A stretch of 64,000 bases of DNA from Paenibacillus cellulositrophicus (GTDB taxonomy: Bacteria > Bacillota > Bacilli > Paenibacillales > Paenibacillaceae): positions 6,043,001 through 6,107,000 of the forward strand of contig NZ_CP045295.1 in NCBI RefSeq assembly GCF_009363095.1, read 5' to 3'. The first letter of the stretch is position 1. Every line of letters starts with the position of its first letter. The notes beneath the pieces were generated by a model. It was not told where the DNA came from and did no database searches. It saw only the letters and a list, made by a program, of their open reading frames with translations. Positions 8,959-17,997 of the stretch are shown piece after piece. The translations under genes were made by a program, and so were the position numbers.

Positions 8959-10364
8959 AACTGCTGCATGTCACCCTCGGATTGCCCCCATACCGAACAG
9001 GCGGACTGACGAAATACAGCGTCGATCTCATGCTGTCCCAGCTGCAGCAGGGGCATGAAGTCAGCTTGCTGTATCCGGGGCGTTATACTTGGTCCGGAAA
9101 AATGAAAACAAAGCCAAACCCTCCGTATGAGGGCATCGGCGTATACGAGATCATCAATCCGCTTCCGGTTCCCCTTCTCGGAGGGATCGGCCGCCCACCC
9201 GCATTTTCCCGAGCCGGGGATCCGGAGGTATTCCTTGAGCTGCTCCGTAAAGTACAGCCGGATCTGATCCATTTTCACACTTTGATGGGAATCCATAAAG
9301 AACTCTTGGAGGCGGCCAAAGCGCTGGGAATCCGGACGGTATATACGTCGCACGACTACTTCGGCATCTGCCCCAAGGTCAACCTCCTGAATGCGGCAGG
9401 AGACCACTGTGACGATTTTGACCAGGGAAAGAGCTGCATTTCCTGCAACCAGCATACGTATTCGCCGCACATGATCTACATGATGCAGTCCTACAGCTAC
9501 AGGCGCTTGAAAAACAGCCGGATTTTGCAAAAGGCCCGCAGGGCCGTAAAAAAACGAACTTCCAGCACTTCCAGCACTTCCAGCCATATGCCTAGGAAAG
9601 CGGGGGATTCCAAGCCTATGATTCATCCGGAACGGGCCAACGAATACAAAGAGCTCAGAAGCTATTACTTGGAAATGTATCAAATGATCGACGAATTTCA
9701 TTTCAACAGCCAGGTGGCCAAGGAGATTTTTACGGCTTACCTGAACGTGAAAGGAAAAGTCCTGTCCATCCGCCACCGGCATATGGCCGACCGGAGAGTC
9801 TTAAAATCATTTCCTTCAGCGGATGAACCCCTGCGCATCGCTTATTTGGGTCCGGTTGACCGCTATAAAGGATTTTTCCTGCTGCAGGAGGCGCTGGATC
9901 AACTGCCGGATACCCATGCGGGCCATTGGCATCTTCACGTTTACGGAAATGACGTCATCCCGGCATCGGCACCACCTGCTGAACACTGCACCTTTCATGG
10001 CCGCTATGAACCAGATCAGCTTGCCGGTATTTTCGCGGAAACCGATCTGCTGATCGTCCCCAGCATATGGAAGGAAACGTTCGGTTTCGTCGGGCTGGAA
10101 GGGCTGTCGCACGGGGTACCGGTGCTGGTCTCCAGACAGGCGGGCGTGAAGGATATGATCGCAGACGGAGTCAACGGATGGATTTTTGAGCCTGATCCCG
10201 CGGATCTGGCGCAGCGTCTTACACATCTGCTGGCCAATCGGCATTTGCTGACCGCGGCGAACCGCAGCATCGTGAACAGCGAACTGGACTTGTCCATGCA
10301 GCGTCATGCCCAGGATATCTATGATTGGTATCTTCAAATCGGAGAAGAGGTCGTGGTCAAATGA
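8955..10364 (+). CDS. GT4-type glycosyltransferase with Cys cluster
   Basis: A 469-residue GT-B enzyme. It has an N-terminal LPPYRTGGLTKYSVDLM loop, HFHTLMG, and a TSHDYFGICPK segment followed by three more cysteines (C-x14-C-x9-C-x2-C type). The C-terminal lobe has YLGPVDRYKGF and PSIWKETFGFVGLEGLSHG. The Cys group after an HDY motif is known in several family 4 transferases and may bind a metal. A Ser/Thr linker near residues 202-210 is encoded by a 9-base tandem repeat. It overlaps both neighbours by 4 bases. Confidence 0.85.
   Translation: MKLLHVTLGLPPYRTGGLTKYSVDLMLSQLQQGHEVSLLYPGRYTWSGKMKTKPNPPYEGIGVYEIINPLPVPLLGGIGRPPAFSRAGDPEVFLELLRKVQPDLIHFHTLMGIHKELLEAAKALGIRTVYTSHDYFGICPKVNLLNAAGDHCDDFDQGKSCISCNQHTYSPHMIYMMQSYSYRRLKNSRILQKARRAVKKRTSSTSSTSSHMPRKAGDSKPMIHPERANEYKELRSYYLEMYQMIDEFHFNSQVAKEIFTAYLNVKGKVLSIRHRHMADRRVLKSFPSADEPLRIAYLGPVDRYKGFFLLQEALDQLPDTHAGHWHLHVYGNDVIPASAPPAEHCTFHGRYEPDQLAGIFAETDLLIVPSIWKETFGFVGLEGLSHGVPVLVSRQAGVKDMIADGVNGWIFEPDPADLAQRLTHLLANRHLLTAANRSIVNSELDLSMQRHAQDIYDWYLQIGEEVVVK
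9558..9584 (+). repeat. Three tandem copies of a 9-base unit inside a glycosyltransferase gene
   Basis: The unit ACTTCCAGC occurs three times in direct succession and encodes (TSS)3. It lies just after a run of seven A. Because the unit is a multiple of three, gain or loss of copies would change linker length without shifting the frame. Confidence 0.9.
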
Positions 10365-11590
10365 AGCACGTGTTTATCGTTGGCTCGAAAGGAATACCGG
10401 CGAAGTACGGCGGGTTTGAGACCTTCGTCGACCAGCTGACCGGAAGAAAGACCGACGGGGATACAAAGTATCATGTAGCCTGCCTGTCCGACCGCAAAGC
10501 AGAGGAATTTATGTATCAGGATGCACGCTGCTTTCCGGTGCACACACCGAAGATGGGAAGCGCAAGAGCAGTCGTCTACGATGTGCTCAGCCTGCTGGAG
10601 TGCCTGAAATATATCAAAACCCATCGGCTTGAGAACAGCATCGTTTATGTATTGGCCTGCCGGATCGGCCCGGTTTTCTATATTCTAAAAAGGCAGCTCG
10701 AAAAGCTGGGGGTGCCTGTGTTCGTCAATCCTGACGGTCATGAATGGAAACGGGGAAAATGGAGTACACCCGTCAAACGCTACTGGAAGTGGTCCGAGCG
10801 GCTGATGGTGAAGCACGCGGACCTTCTCGTTTGCGATTCCCGCGGGATCGAGCAGTACATTCATGACATGTACGCCCGGTATGAGCCGAATACCACCTTT
10901 ATCGCCTACGGGGCGGACGTGACGCCGTCTCCGCTGGACGATGAGGATCACCGGTTTACGGATTGGATGGACCGGTTCGGATTGTCCAAATACGGATATT
11001 ATTTGGTCATCGGCCGCTTTGTTCCGGAGAATAACTATGAATTGATGATCCGCGAGTTTATGAAGTCGGGCACCGCCAAAGACCTGGTCATTGTGACGGG
11101 GGCCCAGCAGCAGCCATTTTATGACGAGCTGCGGCAAAGAACGGGTTTCGATTCGGATCCGCGGATCAAATTTGTAGGAACCGTCTACGAGCAGCCGCTT
11201 TTGAAAAAGATCCGGGAGCAGGCATACGGATACTGCCATGGTCATGAAGTGGGCGGAACGAACCCGTCCCTGTTGGAATCACTGGCATCGACACGGCTGA
11301 ACCTTTTGTTTGACGTCGTATTCAACCGGGAAGTCGGCGGGGAGAGCTGCCACTATTTTTCGAATGAATCCGGCGCCTTGAGCAGGCTGATCGATGAGGC
11401 TGAATCGTGGAGTCACGAAGAGCTGGAGGAGCTTGGGGAACGGGCGAAGCACCGGATCCGGAGCTTATATTCGTGGGATCATATCGTGCAATCCTACGAA
11501 ACGCTGTTTCAAGGGAACGATTATGTGCGGGCGAAGCAGGCGGGCGGAAGCCGACTGGCGCGCACCAAAGGGACGACAACACCTTTGTGA
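10361..11590 (+). CDS. DUF1972-type glycosyltransferase (rhamnosyltransferase-like)
   Basis: A 409-residue protein starting at ATG 10361, again in an ATGA overlap. The N-terminus VFIVGSKGIPAKYGGFETFV is the hallmark of the DUF1972 glycosyltransferase group. Members include beta-1,4-rhamnosyltransferases of capsule loci. Later motifs are NPDGHEWKRGKW, VIGRFVPENNYELMI and GHEVGGTNPSLLESLA, the last forming the donor-binding site. With rmlA downstream, rhamnose transfer is a reasonable guess but is not proven. Confidence 0.85.
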   Translation: MKHVFIVGSKGIPAKYGGFETFVDQLTGRKTDGDTKYHVACLSDRKAEEFMYQDARCFPVHTPKMGSARAVVYDVLSLLECLKYIKTHRLENSIVYVLACRIGPVFYILKRQLEKLGVPVFVNPDGHEWKRGKWSTPVKRYWKWSERLMVKHADLLVCDSRGIEQYIHDMYARYEPNTTFIAYGADVTPSPLDDEDHRFTDWMDRFGLSKYGYYLVIGRFVPENNYELMIREFMKSGTAKDLVIVTGAQQQPFYDELRQRTGFDSDPRIKFVGTVYEQPLLKKIREQAYGYCHGHEVGGTNPSLLESLASTRLNLLFDVVFNREVGGESCHYFSNESGALSRLIDEAESWSHEELEELGERAKHRIRSLYSWDHIVQSYETLFQGNDYVRAKQAGGSRLARTKGTTTPL

Positions 11591-11750
11591 AGTAAACTGG
11601 GCCCATTCGTCAGGGTACAGCACTTGGCTATATGGAACCTGCGGCAGGTAAAATAGGCAAGCGGCCCTAGGGAAATGTCCAAAGCTAAGCAAGTCTGCCC
11701 CGAATACAATAGCATTGGACTTGACATTCGTTGATGGGGAGGTTTTGCCT

Positions 11751-13934
11751 ATGGGTCGTCTTTTCGATAGGCATCAGCATAAGAAGGGGATAAGGCAGCG
11801 GGGAAACAGGGGCCGCGCCCAGCCGGAGAAGAAAATCGCTTCCATATCGGCGGCTGAAGCGACCAGTGGGAATCTTCCGCTGAACTCGGTGGGGACGTCC
11901 AATCTGGTGGATGGGGCCGTGGTGACGACCAAAATCGCCGAACATTCGGTCACTGCCGACAAGCTCGGTTTGACCTGGCTGAGCGTCCCTGCCGCTGCAG
12001 GCTTCGCTGATGCCCTGAGCCGATTGAAAGCCCAAGGGGGTGGCGTGCTCGTAGTCCCCGCGGGAGATTATCCGATCCCGGCCGATACGGTGGTGGATCC
12101 GGGCATTACCCTTCGCTTGATGAACGGGGCCCGGCTGAACATCGCACAAGGAAAAGTGCTGACCATTAACGGCGGCGTGGAGGCCGGATTGTACCCCATC
12201 TTTACAGGTTCAGGCATCGTGAACGGGGCGCTGGCTGAATATTATCCGCAGTGGTTCGGAGCGGCTGCCGACGGGAACGCGGACGATTCAGCCGGGATTC
12301 AGTCCGCCGTCAACGCAGCGGACGGTTCGGGGGCGACCGTGGTCCTGCCTGCAGGAACGTACAAAATCAGGGAAATCAAGCTTCAGAACCGTATGAAGCT
12401 GAGAGGAGAGAAGGGCGCAGTACTGGAGCCGTTTACCGCGGGTCAGGATGCAAAACTGACCGCTTCCGGAGCAGCCGGATTCGAGGTAGCCGACCTTGAA
12501 GGGCCCATCAGCTTGAACATCCTATCCAGTTCGGATTTCGTCATCCGGAACCTCCGGGTTCGTCAAAATGTGGAGGGATGGCATATCTACCAGTCCGAAG
12601 ACGGACAGCTTATGGATAACCACATCGTGGAGTCCGCCAATAAGGACGAACGATTCATATACCTTAACGATTGTACCCGTATGCTCGTTCAGGGCAACCA
12701 GATCCGAAATCAGACCTTGTTCAACGGCGCAGATCCGAACAGCAATACGGGAATCAATATTTCCTCCTCCAGCTACTGCCAAATCGTCAATAACTATGTG
12801 GAAAACTGCGGCGGTCAGGGCATCTGCTTTGACACCAATACAGGGATTGCGGACGCTGCGTCCCGGGCCTGCTTCAGCAACATTGCCGCAGGCAATATCG
12901 TGATCGGGAACGGGCAGGAAGGGATTACGGCGTTTGCTTCCAAACAATACGAAACCTATGATATAACGGTCGTAAACAATATTTGCATCAATAACCGGTA
13001 TAACGGAATCGAATTTTGGGGTGTTAGGCAAGGCGTGATCGAGGGAAACAGCATCAGCGCGCCCGCGATGAAGGAGTACAGCTTTGGGGCAATCAACATT
13101 TTTGCGACGAAGGACGTCATCATCGACGGCAATTCGATCGAGAATGTACCTACCTCCGGGATTGCACTGGTCAACGGACCGAAATATGCGGAGTCCCGGT
13201 GCCAGAATATCATCATCACGAGCAACCGGATCCTGAACTGGAACAACCTTGACCTGAGCCCCGCGACCAATCATGACCAGATCTGCGGGATTAATTTGTT
13301 CAATGCCGACTGCTGCCTGATTCAAGGGAATCTGCTGATGGACACGAGACCCGGCCGAAAAAATATCGTAAAAGCCATTTCTGTTGTGGAAGGCCGCCAT
13401 CTGATCCGGGGCAATATCAATCCCCAGAATTTATTGATTGACGACCATGTGGAAGCCGATTTGGCTTGGGCTGGGCATCAAATTGCTGAACGGACCCCTT
13501 TCGTACGGTTTTCTTCCTTGCCGGGCGACGTCAACAACGGTGTCATGACAGGAGTGGACCCTGGAACCGTATGGTATAACCACAGCAAGCGGGCATTGTT
13601 TTATAAAGGATACGATAAAACGATGCTGACCCCGCTCGTTCTGGATGAGAAGAGCACCTCCGGGTTCCCGTCCGGTGACTATGCGCCGGGATTTTTCAGC
13701 TATCAGACCCAAACGGGAAGGCTGTTCTACCGCGGTAAACCGAATAATTCCAATGGCAAGTACGCGGAGGTTGTGCTGAAGGATAAGTTCATCAATTTGA
13801 AAAGAAGCACCGAAGTGTCGAAAACCCCGGTCGAAGGCGACACGTACTACGATACCGTTCGGAAAAAGCCGGTCTATTACGACGGCGCAAATTGGAGAGA
13901 TTTCAACGGTAACATCGTTAGTGTGAACCCATAA
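11751..13934 (+). CDS. Beta-helix (pectate lyase superfamily) protein with phage tail-fibre-like ends
   Basis: A 727-residue protein. ATG 11751 has GGGGAGG eight bases upstream. Residues 1-40 are basic and show no signal peptide. Residues about 45-75 contain LNSVGTSNLVDGAV...KIAEHSVTADKL, a repeat type common in phage tail fibres. The centre (about 80-600) starts with an EYYPQWFGAAADGNADDSAG-like Pectate_lyase_3 entry and continues as parallel beta-helix rungs. The C-terminus repeats a short pattern (GTVWYNHSKRALFYKG, TGRLFYRG, GDTYYDTVRKKPVYYDG). It probably binds, cleaves or epimerises the exopolysaccharide; the catalytic residues are not evident. Confidence 0.8.
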   Translation: MGRLFDRHQHKKGIRQRGNRGRAQPEKKIASISAAEATSGNLPLNSVGTSNLVDGAVVTTKIAEHSVTADKLGLTWLSVPAAAGFADALSRLKAQGGGVLVVPAGDYPIPADTVVDPGITLRLMNGARLNIAQGKVLTINGGVEAGLYPIFTGSGIVNGALAEYYPQWFGAAADGNADDSAGIQSAVNAADGSGATVVLPAGTYKIREIKLQNRMKLRGEKGAVLEPFTAGQDAKLTASGAAGFEVADLEGPISLNILSSSDFVIRNLRVRQNVEGWHIYQSEDGQLMDNHIVESANKDERFIYLNDCTRMLVQGNQIRNQTLFNGADPNSNTGINISSSSYCQIVNNYVENCGGQGICFDTNTGIADAASRACFSNIAAGNIVIGNGQEGITAFASKQYETYDITVVNNICINNRYNGIEFWGVRQGVIEGNSISAPAMKEYSFGAINIFATKDVIIDGNSIENVPTSGIALVNGPKYAESRCQNIIITSNRILNWNNLDLSPATNHDQICGINLFNADCCLIQGNLLMDTRPGRKNIVKAISVVEGRHLIRGNINPQNLLIDDHVEADLAWAGHQIAERTPFVRFSSLPGDVNNGVMTGVDPGTVWYNHSKRALFYKGYDKTMLTPLVLDEKSTSGFPSGDYAPGFFSYQTQTGRLFYRGKPNNSNGKYAEVVLKDKFINLKRSTEVSKTPVEGDTYYDTVRKKPVYYDGANWRDFNGNIVSVNP

Positions 13935-13993
13935 TCAAGGGATGTCTTGTGGTGTGCAGATCATATGATGGTAGAGAGAGGGGTTGTTCGCAA

Positions 13994-14881
13994 GTGAAAG
14001 GCATCATTTTGGCAGGGGGCAGCGGCACGAGGCTGTATCCGCTCACCAGAATCATTTCCAAGCAGCTGCTGCCGATTTATGACAAACCGATGATATATTA
14101 CCCGTTGTCCGTTCTTATGCTTGCGGGAATCCGGGATATTCTGATCATATCGACGCCGCAGGACACTCCCCGGTTTGAAGAGCTGTTCGGCACAGGTGAG
14201 CAGCTCGGAATCCGGCTGTCTTATGCGGTGCAGGAACAGCCGAACGGGCTTGCGGAGTCGTTCATCATCGGCGAGGAGTTTATCGGCGAGGACAGCGTGG
14301 CTTTGATTCTGGGAGATAATTTGTTTCACGGCCATGGACTGACGGAAATGCTGCAGACGGCGGTCCAGCGCGAGCAGGGTGCCACGATCTTCGGCTACCA
14401 TGTGCAGGATCCCGGCCGATTCGGCGTGGTGGAGTTCGATGCAGACGGGAGGGCCGTTTCCATTCAAGAGAAGCCGGCCGAGCCGCGGTCCAATTACGCG
14501 GTAACCGGACTGTACTTTTATGACCGGAACGTTGTGGATTACGCCAAGCAAATCGTACCATCAGACAGGGGAGAGCTGGAAATTACCGATATTAACCGGA
14601 TGTATCTGGAGCGTGGACAGCTGCGTGTGGAAATATTGGGCCGCGGGTTTTCGTGGTTTGATTCGGGAACGCATGAGTCGCTGCTGGAGGCTTCCCAATA
14701 TATTGAGACGATTGAGAAGAGGCAAAGTTTGAAGGTGGCCTGCCTTGAGGAAATTTCCTATTCCAAAGGGTATATCAACCGGGAGCAGCTGACTCTGCTT
14801 GCCGAGCGGATGAGCAAAAATGCATACGGGACCTATCTCATGCAGCTTGCCGCCGGTAACGTCCAAGCCATCTATCAATGA
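13994..14881 (+). CDS. rmlA: Glucose-1-phosphate thymidylyltransferase (RmlA)
   Basis: A 295-residue protein starting at GTG 13994, about ten bases after AGAGAGGGG. The N-terminus KGIILAGGSGTRLYPLT is the nucleotide-binding signature. KQLLPIYDKPMIYYPL, LGDNLFHG and the late EEISYSKGYI match RmlA enzymes of about 290 residues. It makes dTDP-glucose from dTTP and glucose-1-phosphate, the first step to dTDP-rhamnose and related sugars. rmlB, rmlC and rmlD are not in this window. It is the last gene of the + strand exopolysaccharide run. Confidence 0.95.
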   Translation: MKGIILAGGSGTRLYPLTRIISKQLLPIYDKPMIYYPLSVLMLAGIRDILIISTPQDTPRFEELFGTGEQLGIRLSYAVQEQPNGLAESFIIGEEFIGEDSVALILGDNLFHGHGLTEMLQTAVQREQGATIFGYHVQDPGRFGVVEFDADGRAVSIQEKPAEPRSNYAVTGLYFYDRNVVDYAKQIVPSDRGELEITDINRMYLERGQLRVEILGRGFSWFDSGTHESLLEASQYIETIEKRQSLKVACLEEISYSKGYINREQLTLLAERMSKNAYGTYLMQLAAGNVQAIYQ

Positions 14882-14902
14882 TGGAGCGGCTGGATACATA
14901 CC

Positions 14903-14936
14903 AAAAGCCGGCGCCTCTGCGGCAGAGGGCCGGCTG
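14903..14936 (-). terminator. Terminator of the ABC-2 exporter operon
   Basis: On the - strand a GC-rich hairpin (AGCCGGC paired with GCCGGCT, plus CCTCTGC with GCAGAGG) is followed by TTTT. It lies 45 bases beyond the stop of the ABC ATPase gene. On the + strand it could also block read-through from rmlA, but no T run follows there. Confidence 0.7.
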
Positions 14937-14980
14937 TGAATGGGGAGCAGGCTCAGCAGCTTTGCTGTTTCCTTGCTTCC

Positions 14981-16063
14981 TCAGTAAACTTTATGGATCA
15001 CATCCTCAAACGCCGGCTCTTCCGTATGGATGTCGGCTGCTTCGCCCCATGCGGACATCTCGCGCAGAATATCCACCGCACGGATCTGCTGGCGGTTCGC
15101 TTCAACCCGGACGTAATCGGGTCCGGTCTCCACGACGCGGAACGCTTCCCCGGTGGGGAGGCGAATTTCAAGCGGGAGCCTGAGGCTCTCTCCTGGCGGT
15201 AGCGGGATGGACCAAGCTCCTGCGAAAGTTACCCGGATCGTCGTCGGAAGACCGATCTTCTCCCGGAGTTCATCGATCGTCCCGTCATAGCTGAGCTGCC
15301 CGTGATTGATCACCATCACGCGCTCGCAGAGCTGCTCGATGTCGTCCATGTCATGGGTGGTCAGCAGGATGGTCTTGCCGAACTCGGTATTCAGCGTCTT
15401 CAGAAAATCGCGGATGCTGCGCTTGGCGGTGACATCGAGGCCGATCGTCGGTTCATCCATGAACAGGACGTCCGGATCATGCAGCATCGAGGCTGCGATG
15501 TCGGCCCGCATCCGCTGTCCTAGGGACAGCTTGCGCACCGGTGTCGTCCAAAATTCCCCCAGGCCGAGCAGCTCGGACAGCTGTCCGAGACGCAGGTCCC
15601 GCTCCTTGTCCCCAACTTTGTACATATGGGCCAATATTTCGTATGAGTCTTTGACCGGCAGATCCCACCACAGCTGGCTTCGCTGCCCGAAGACGACGCC
15701 AAGGCGGCTGACGACGCGGCGCCTGTGCCGATGAGGATCAACCCCGGCGATCCGGACTTCCCCCGATGACGGATGAAGGATGCCGGTCAGCATTTTGATC
15801 GTCGTCGATTTGCCCGCACCGTTCGGCCCGATATAGCCGATAAAATCCCCCTGGTTGATCGTAAAGCTGATATCTTTCACCGCTTCCTTGACGCGGTATT
15901 CCCGCGAAAACAAGGTGCGGATGCCCGCGAAGCTCCCCTCCTTGACCACCGGCGTTTTAAACTGCTTATGCAGCCCCCTGGCTTCAATCATCGGCTGGGG
16001 CCGATCCTTATCCGCCGACCGTTCCAACTCCGTTCGTACGGCTGCTTCTGTCATGATTCCCAT
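14981..16063 (-). CDS. ABC transporter ATP-binding protein (ABC-2 exporter type)
   Basis: A 360-residue ATPase with Walker A (GPNGAGKST), signature LSLGQRMRADI, Walker B VLFMDEPTIGLD and the H-loop TTHDMDD. It has an extension of about 45 residues before the core and a C-terminal domain after the switch region. This layout fits the group of ATPases paired with two ABC-2 family permeases (COG4586 type). AAGGAG lies nine bases before the start. It is the last gene of a three-gene - strand operon and powers the two permeases. Confidence 0.92.
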   Translation of the reverse strand: MGIMTEAAVRTELERSADKDRPQPMIEARGLHKQFKTPVVKEGSFAGIRTLFSREYRVKEAVKDISFTINQGDFIGYIGPNGAGKSTTIKMLTGILHPSSGEVRIAGVDPHRHRRRVVSRLGVVFGQRSQLWWDLPVKDSYEILAHMYKVGDKERDLRLGQLSELLGLGEFWTTPVRKLSLGQRMRADIAASMLHDPDVLFMDEPTIGLDVTAKRSIRDFLKTLNTEFGKTILLTTHDMDDIEQLCERVMVINHGQLSYDGTIDELREKIGLPTTIRVTFAGAWSIPLPPGESLRLPLEIRLPTGEAFRVVETGPDYVRVEANRQQIRAVDILREMSAWGEAADIHTEEPAFEDVIHKVY

Positions 16064-16079
16064 ATCGATCTTCTCCTTT

Positions 16080-16880
16080 CTAGCTTCCGGTACTTTGGTA
16101 ACGTGACATGCCGAATGTCCACAATTTCATGCTGGCGAAGAGGCAGACTGCCGCCACCAGGACGATGCCAAGCAGGACCCAGGCGCCCAGCTCCCCGCGC
16201 AGGATAAACAGCGAAGGTACATAATTGACAAAACCGACGGGAATGACAACGAGCAGGATGGACCGGAGCCAGACAGGATACAAGACCAGCGGGTAACGGA
16301 CCGCGGTCTGGGAGGCGTCCTCCGTCAGCGTCTGCAGCTCGTTGATTCGGGTCAGCCAGAACCCGGCGGTAGCGGTGGTGAGACCGATGGCGAACAGGAT
16401 GACTGCTCCCGTAAGGATCACCAGAAAAGTGAAGGGAACCGCTATCCAGGTAATTTGCCCGGCCTGCATCATCCCGTGGAGCGCCCAGGTCAGAATAAAT
16501 CCGCCTTGCAGCAGTTCCCCCGGCATCATCCGGAAGTTTTGCGACATCAGGGCAAGCAGAACAGGGACCGGCCGGGTCAGGAGCTGATCCAGGTCGCCTG
16601 ACGTCAGGTAGTTCTCAAGATGATGAACATCATTGGCAAAGCTGCGGTACAGCGCCTTGGACAGCGTCATGACGGCAAACAGGTAGCCGACTTCATAGAG
16701 CGACCAGCCTTTCACCGCGCCAAACTTGTTCAGCACGATGGCAATCATGAGAAACTCGGCGATCTGGATCCCGGCGGCCAGAAACGTCCCAAGCAGAAAG
16801 TTCATCTTATACTGCATCCCGCTGCGGATGCTGGACCGGATCAATACGAAATACAGATGAAGCCAATACCGAATGTTCAT
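16080..16880 (-). CDS. ABC-2 family transporter permease
   Basis: A 266-residue membrane protein with about six helices. The start MNIRYWLHLYFVLIR is chosen at 16880, where ATG overlaps the upstream permease stop by 4 bases and GGTGGAGG precedes it; the longer frame is an artefact. The segment YLTSGDLDQLLTRPVPVLL is typical of this permease family, which pairs with a second ABC-2 permease. The substrate is unknown. Confidence 0.88.
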   Translation of the reverse strand: MNIRYWLHLYFVLIRSSIRSGMQYKMNFLLGTFLAAGIQIAEFLMIAIVLNKFGAVKGWSLYEVGYLFAVMTLSKALYRSFANDVHHLENYLTSGDLDQLLTRPVPVLLALMSQNFRMMPGELLQGGFILTWALHGMMQAGQITWIAVPFTFLVILTGAVILFAIGLTTATAGFWLTRINELQTLTEDASQTAVRYPLVLYPVWLRSILLVVIPVGFVNYVPSLFILRGELGAWVLLGIVLVAAVCLFASMKLWTFGMSRYQSTGS

Positions 16881-17653
16881 CCGCCCTGCACCTCCACCTT
16901 GCGGCGAACGACCGCCGTTACGCCAAGACAAGCCAGAGTCATCAGTACGCACCATACGAGAGAGCCCAGCAGCCGGTAGGCATCCTCAAACCCGAGATAA
17001 ATCCGGGTCGGTACGTACAGCAGGTAAGGATAGGGGGAGAGCCAGGAAACCGTTTGCAGCCAGCGCGGCAGCCATTCCACCGGAATGAAGAAGCCTGCCA
17101 GCAGGTTGATCAGGGCATGGTTCATCCAATACAGCCAGCTGGATTCCGTGGTCCACAAGGCCGTAGCCCCGATGATGTAATTCATGCAGATCGATAAATA
17201 GGCGGCCGCGGCCAAACCGGCCAGTGCCAGAAGCAGGGTGGTGACTTGCTGCGGAAGCGACAGGGAGAATACGAGGACGTACAGCAGATAGATCGGAACG
17301 GACTTGTACACAAACTGGTACGCGATTTGACCCCATTCCCGGCACATCAAATGAACGAACAGATGAACCGGGCGCATCAGATCCAGGGAGATCTGGCCTG
17401 TCCTGACCGATTGGGGAATGCCCAGCCCATTGGTCGTAAATCCGGAAATCCACAGCGACGCCTGGGTAAAAGCGATGTAGCCGATCATCCCGTGCACGCC
17501 GTATTCGCCGAGCGGCCTGTCCTGGCCGATGCCGATCCAGATGCAGGCATACAGGTAGCCGAACAGGGCGCTTGCAACGTTGTGCAGCATATGAGCCCCG
17601 CGGTACTGCAGGTTGCGCGCATACGCTTTTGAAGCAAGTGAGAAATAAAGCAT
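16877..17653 (-). CDS. ABC-2 family transporter permease
   Basis: A 258-residue membrane protein, first gene of the exporter operon. ATG 17653 follows GGAGG with six bases between. The segment GQISLDLMRPVHLFVHLM parallels the TRPVPVLL segment of the second permease, so the two look like diverged partners of a heterodimeric channel. A FFIPVEWLPRWLQ motif near the C-terminus is common in ABC-2 permeases. A good - strand promoter lies upstream at 17729-17757. Confidence 0.88.
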   Translation of the reverse strand: MLYFSLASKAYARNLQYRGAHMLHNVASALFGYLYACIWIGIGQDRPLGEYGVHGMIGYIAFTQASLWISGFTTNGLGIPQSVRTGQISLDLMRPVHLFVHLMCREWGQIAYQFVYKSVPIYLLYVLVFSLSLPQQVTTLLLALAGLAAAAYLSICMNYIIGATALWTTESSWLYWMNHALINLLAGFFIPVEWLPRWLQTVSWLSPYPYLLYVPTRIYLGFEDAYRLLGSLVWCVLMTLACLGVTAVVRRKVEVQGG

Positions 17654-17728
17654 TACACACCTCCGATAAGTTTTGTGGCGACGAGAACCGTCAACTTCAG
17701 TCAAGGCGGGTGAGTGAGAAGGATTTCC

Positions 17729-17757
17729 ATCATACCAAAAATAGGATGGCGCGACAA
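17729..17757 (-). promoter_or_regulatory. Sigma-A type promoter of the ABC-2 exporter operon
   Basis: Read on the - strand, TTGTCG is followed by a 17-base spacer and TATGAT. The predicted transcript starts near 17722, leaving a leader of about 70 bases before the first permease. Confidence 0.55.
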
Positions 17758-17904
17758 GGAAAAGTTTTCGGCCGGAGGCGGATACAACCTTGTCTGCTGC
17801 CATGTGCATGCAGCGTCATGACATTCCACTATAACGCTTTCTTGCCCCTTTTACCACGTGATTTCCCACAATTATTTTTGTAATCAGAGGCGGTCCGGCG
17901 CATA

Positions 17905-17932
17905 TTGACTTGCCCTTCCTTCCGAGTAGAAT
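17905..17932 (+). promoter_or_regulatory. Sigma-A type promoter of the MFS transporter
   Basis: TTGACT, a 16-base spacer and TAGAAT lie about 65 bases upstream of the MFS start codon. Confidence 0.6.
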
Positions 17933-17997
17933 GGGAGCAAAGACGAAGTGAAAACAACAAAATGATTCGGTTTGAAGGCACCGGAGGAGAGTACCCG

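Larger units (their letters stand above)
17654..17997. other. Divergent intergenic region between ABC exporter and MFS transporter
   Basis: This 344-base gap holds a - strand promoter for the exporter operon (17729-17757) and a + strand promoter for the MFS gene (17905-17932). I see no coding frame with a ribosome binding site and no clear hairpin between them. Confidence 0.7.

Noticed and set aside
11720..11725. TTGACA before the beta-helix gene as a promoter
   Set aside because: A -10 box at 17 bases would fall at or after the ribosome binding site, so it could not serve this start codon.
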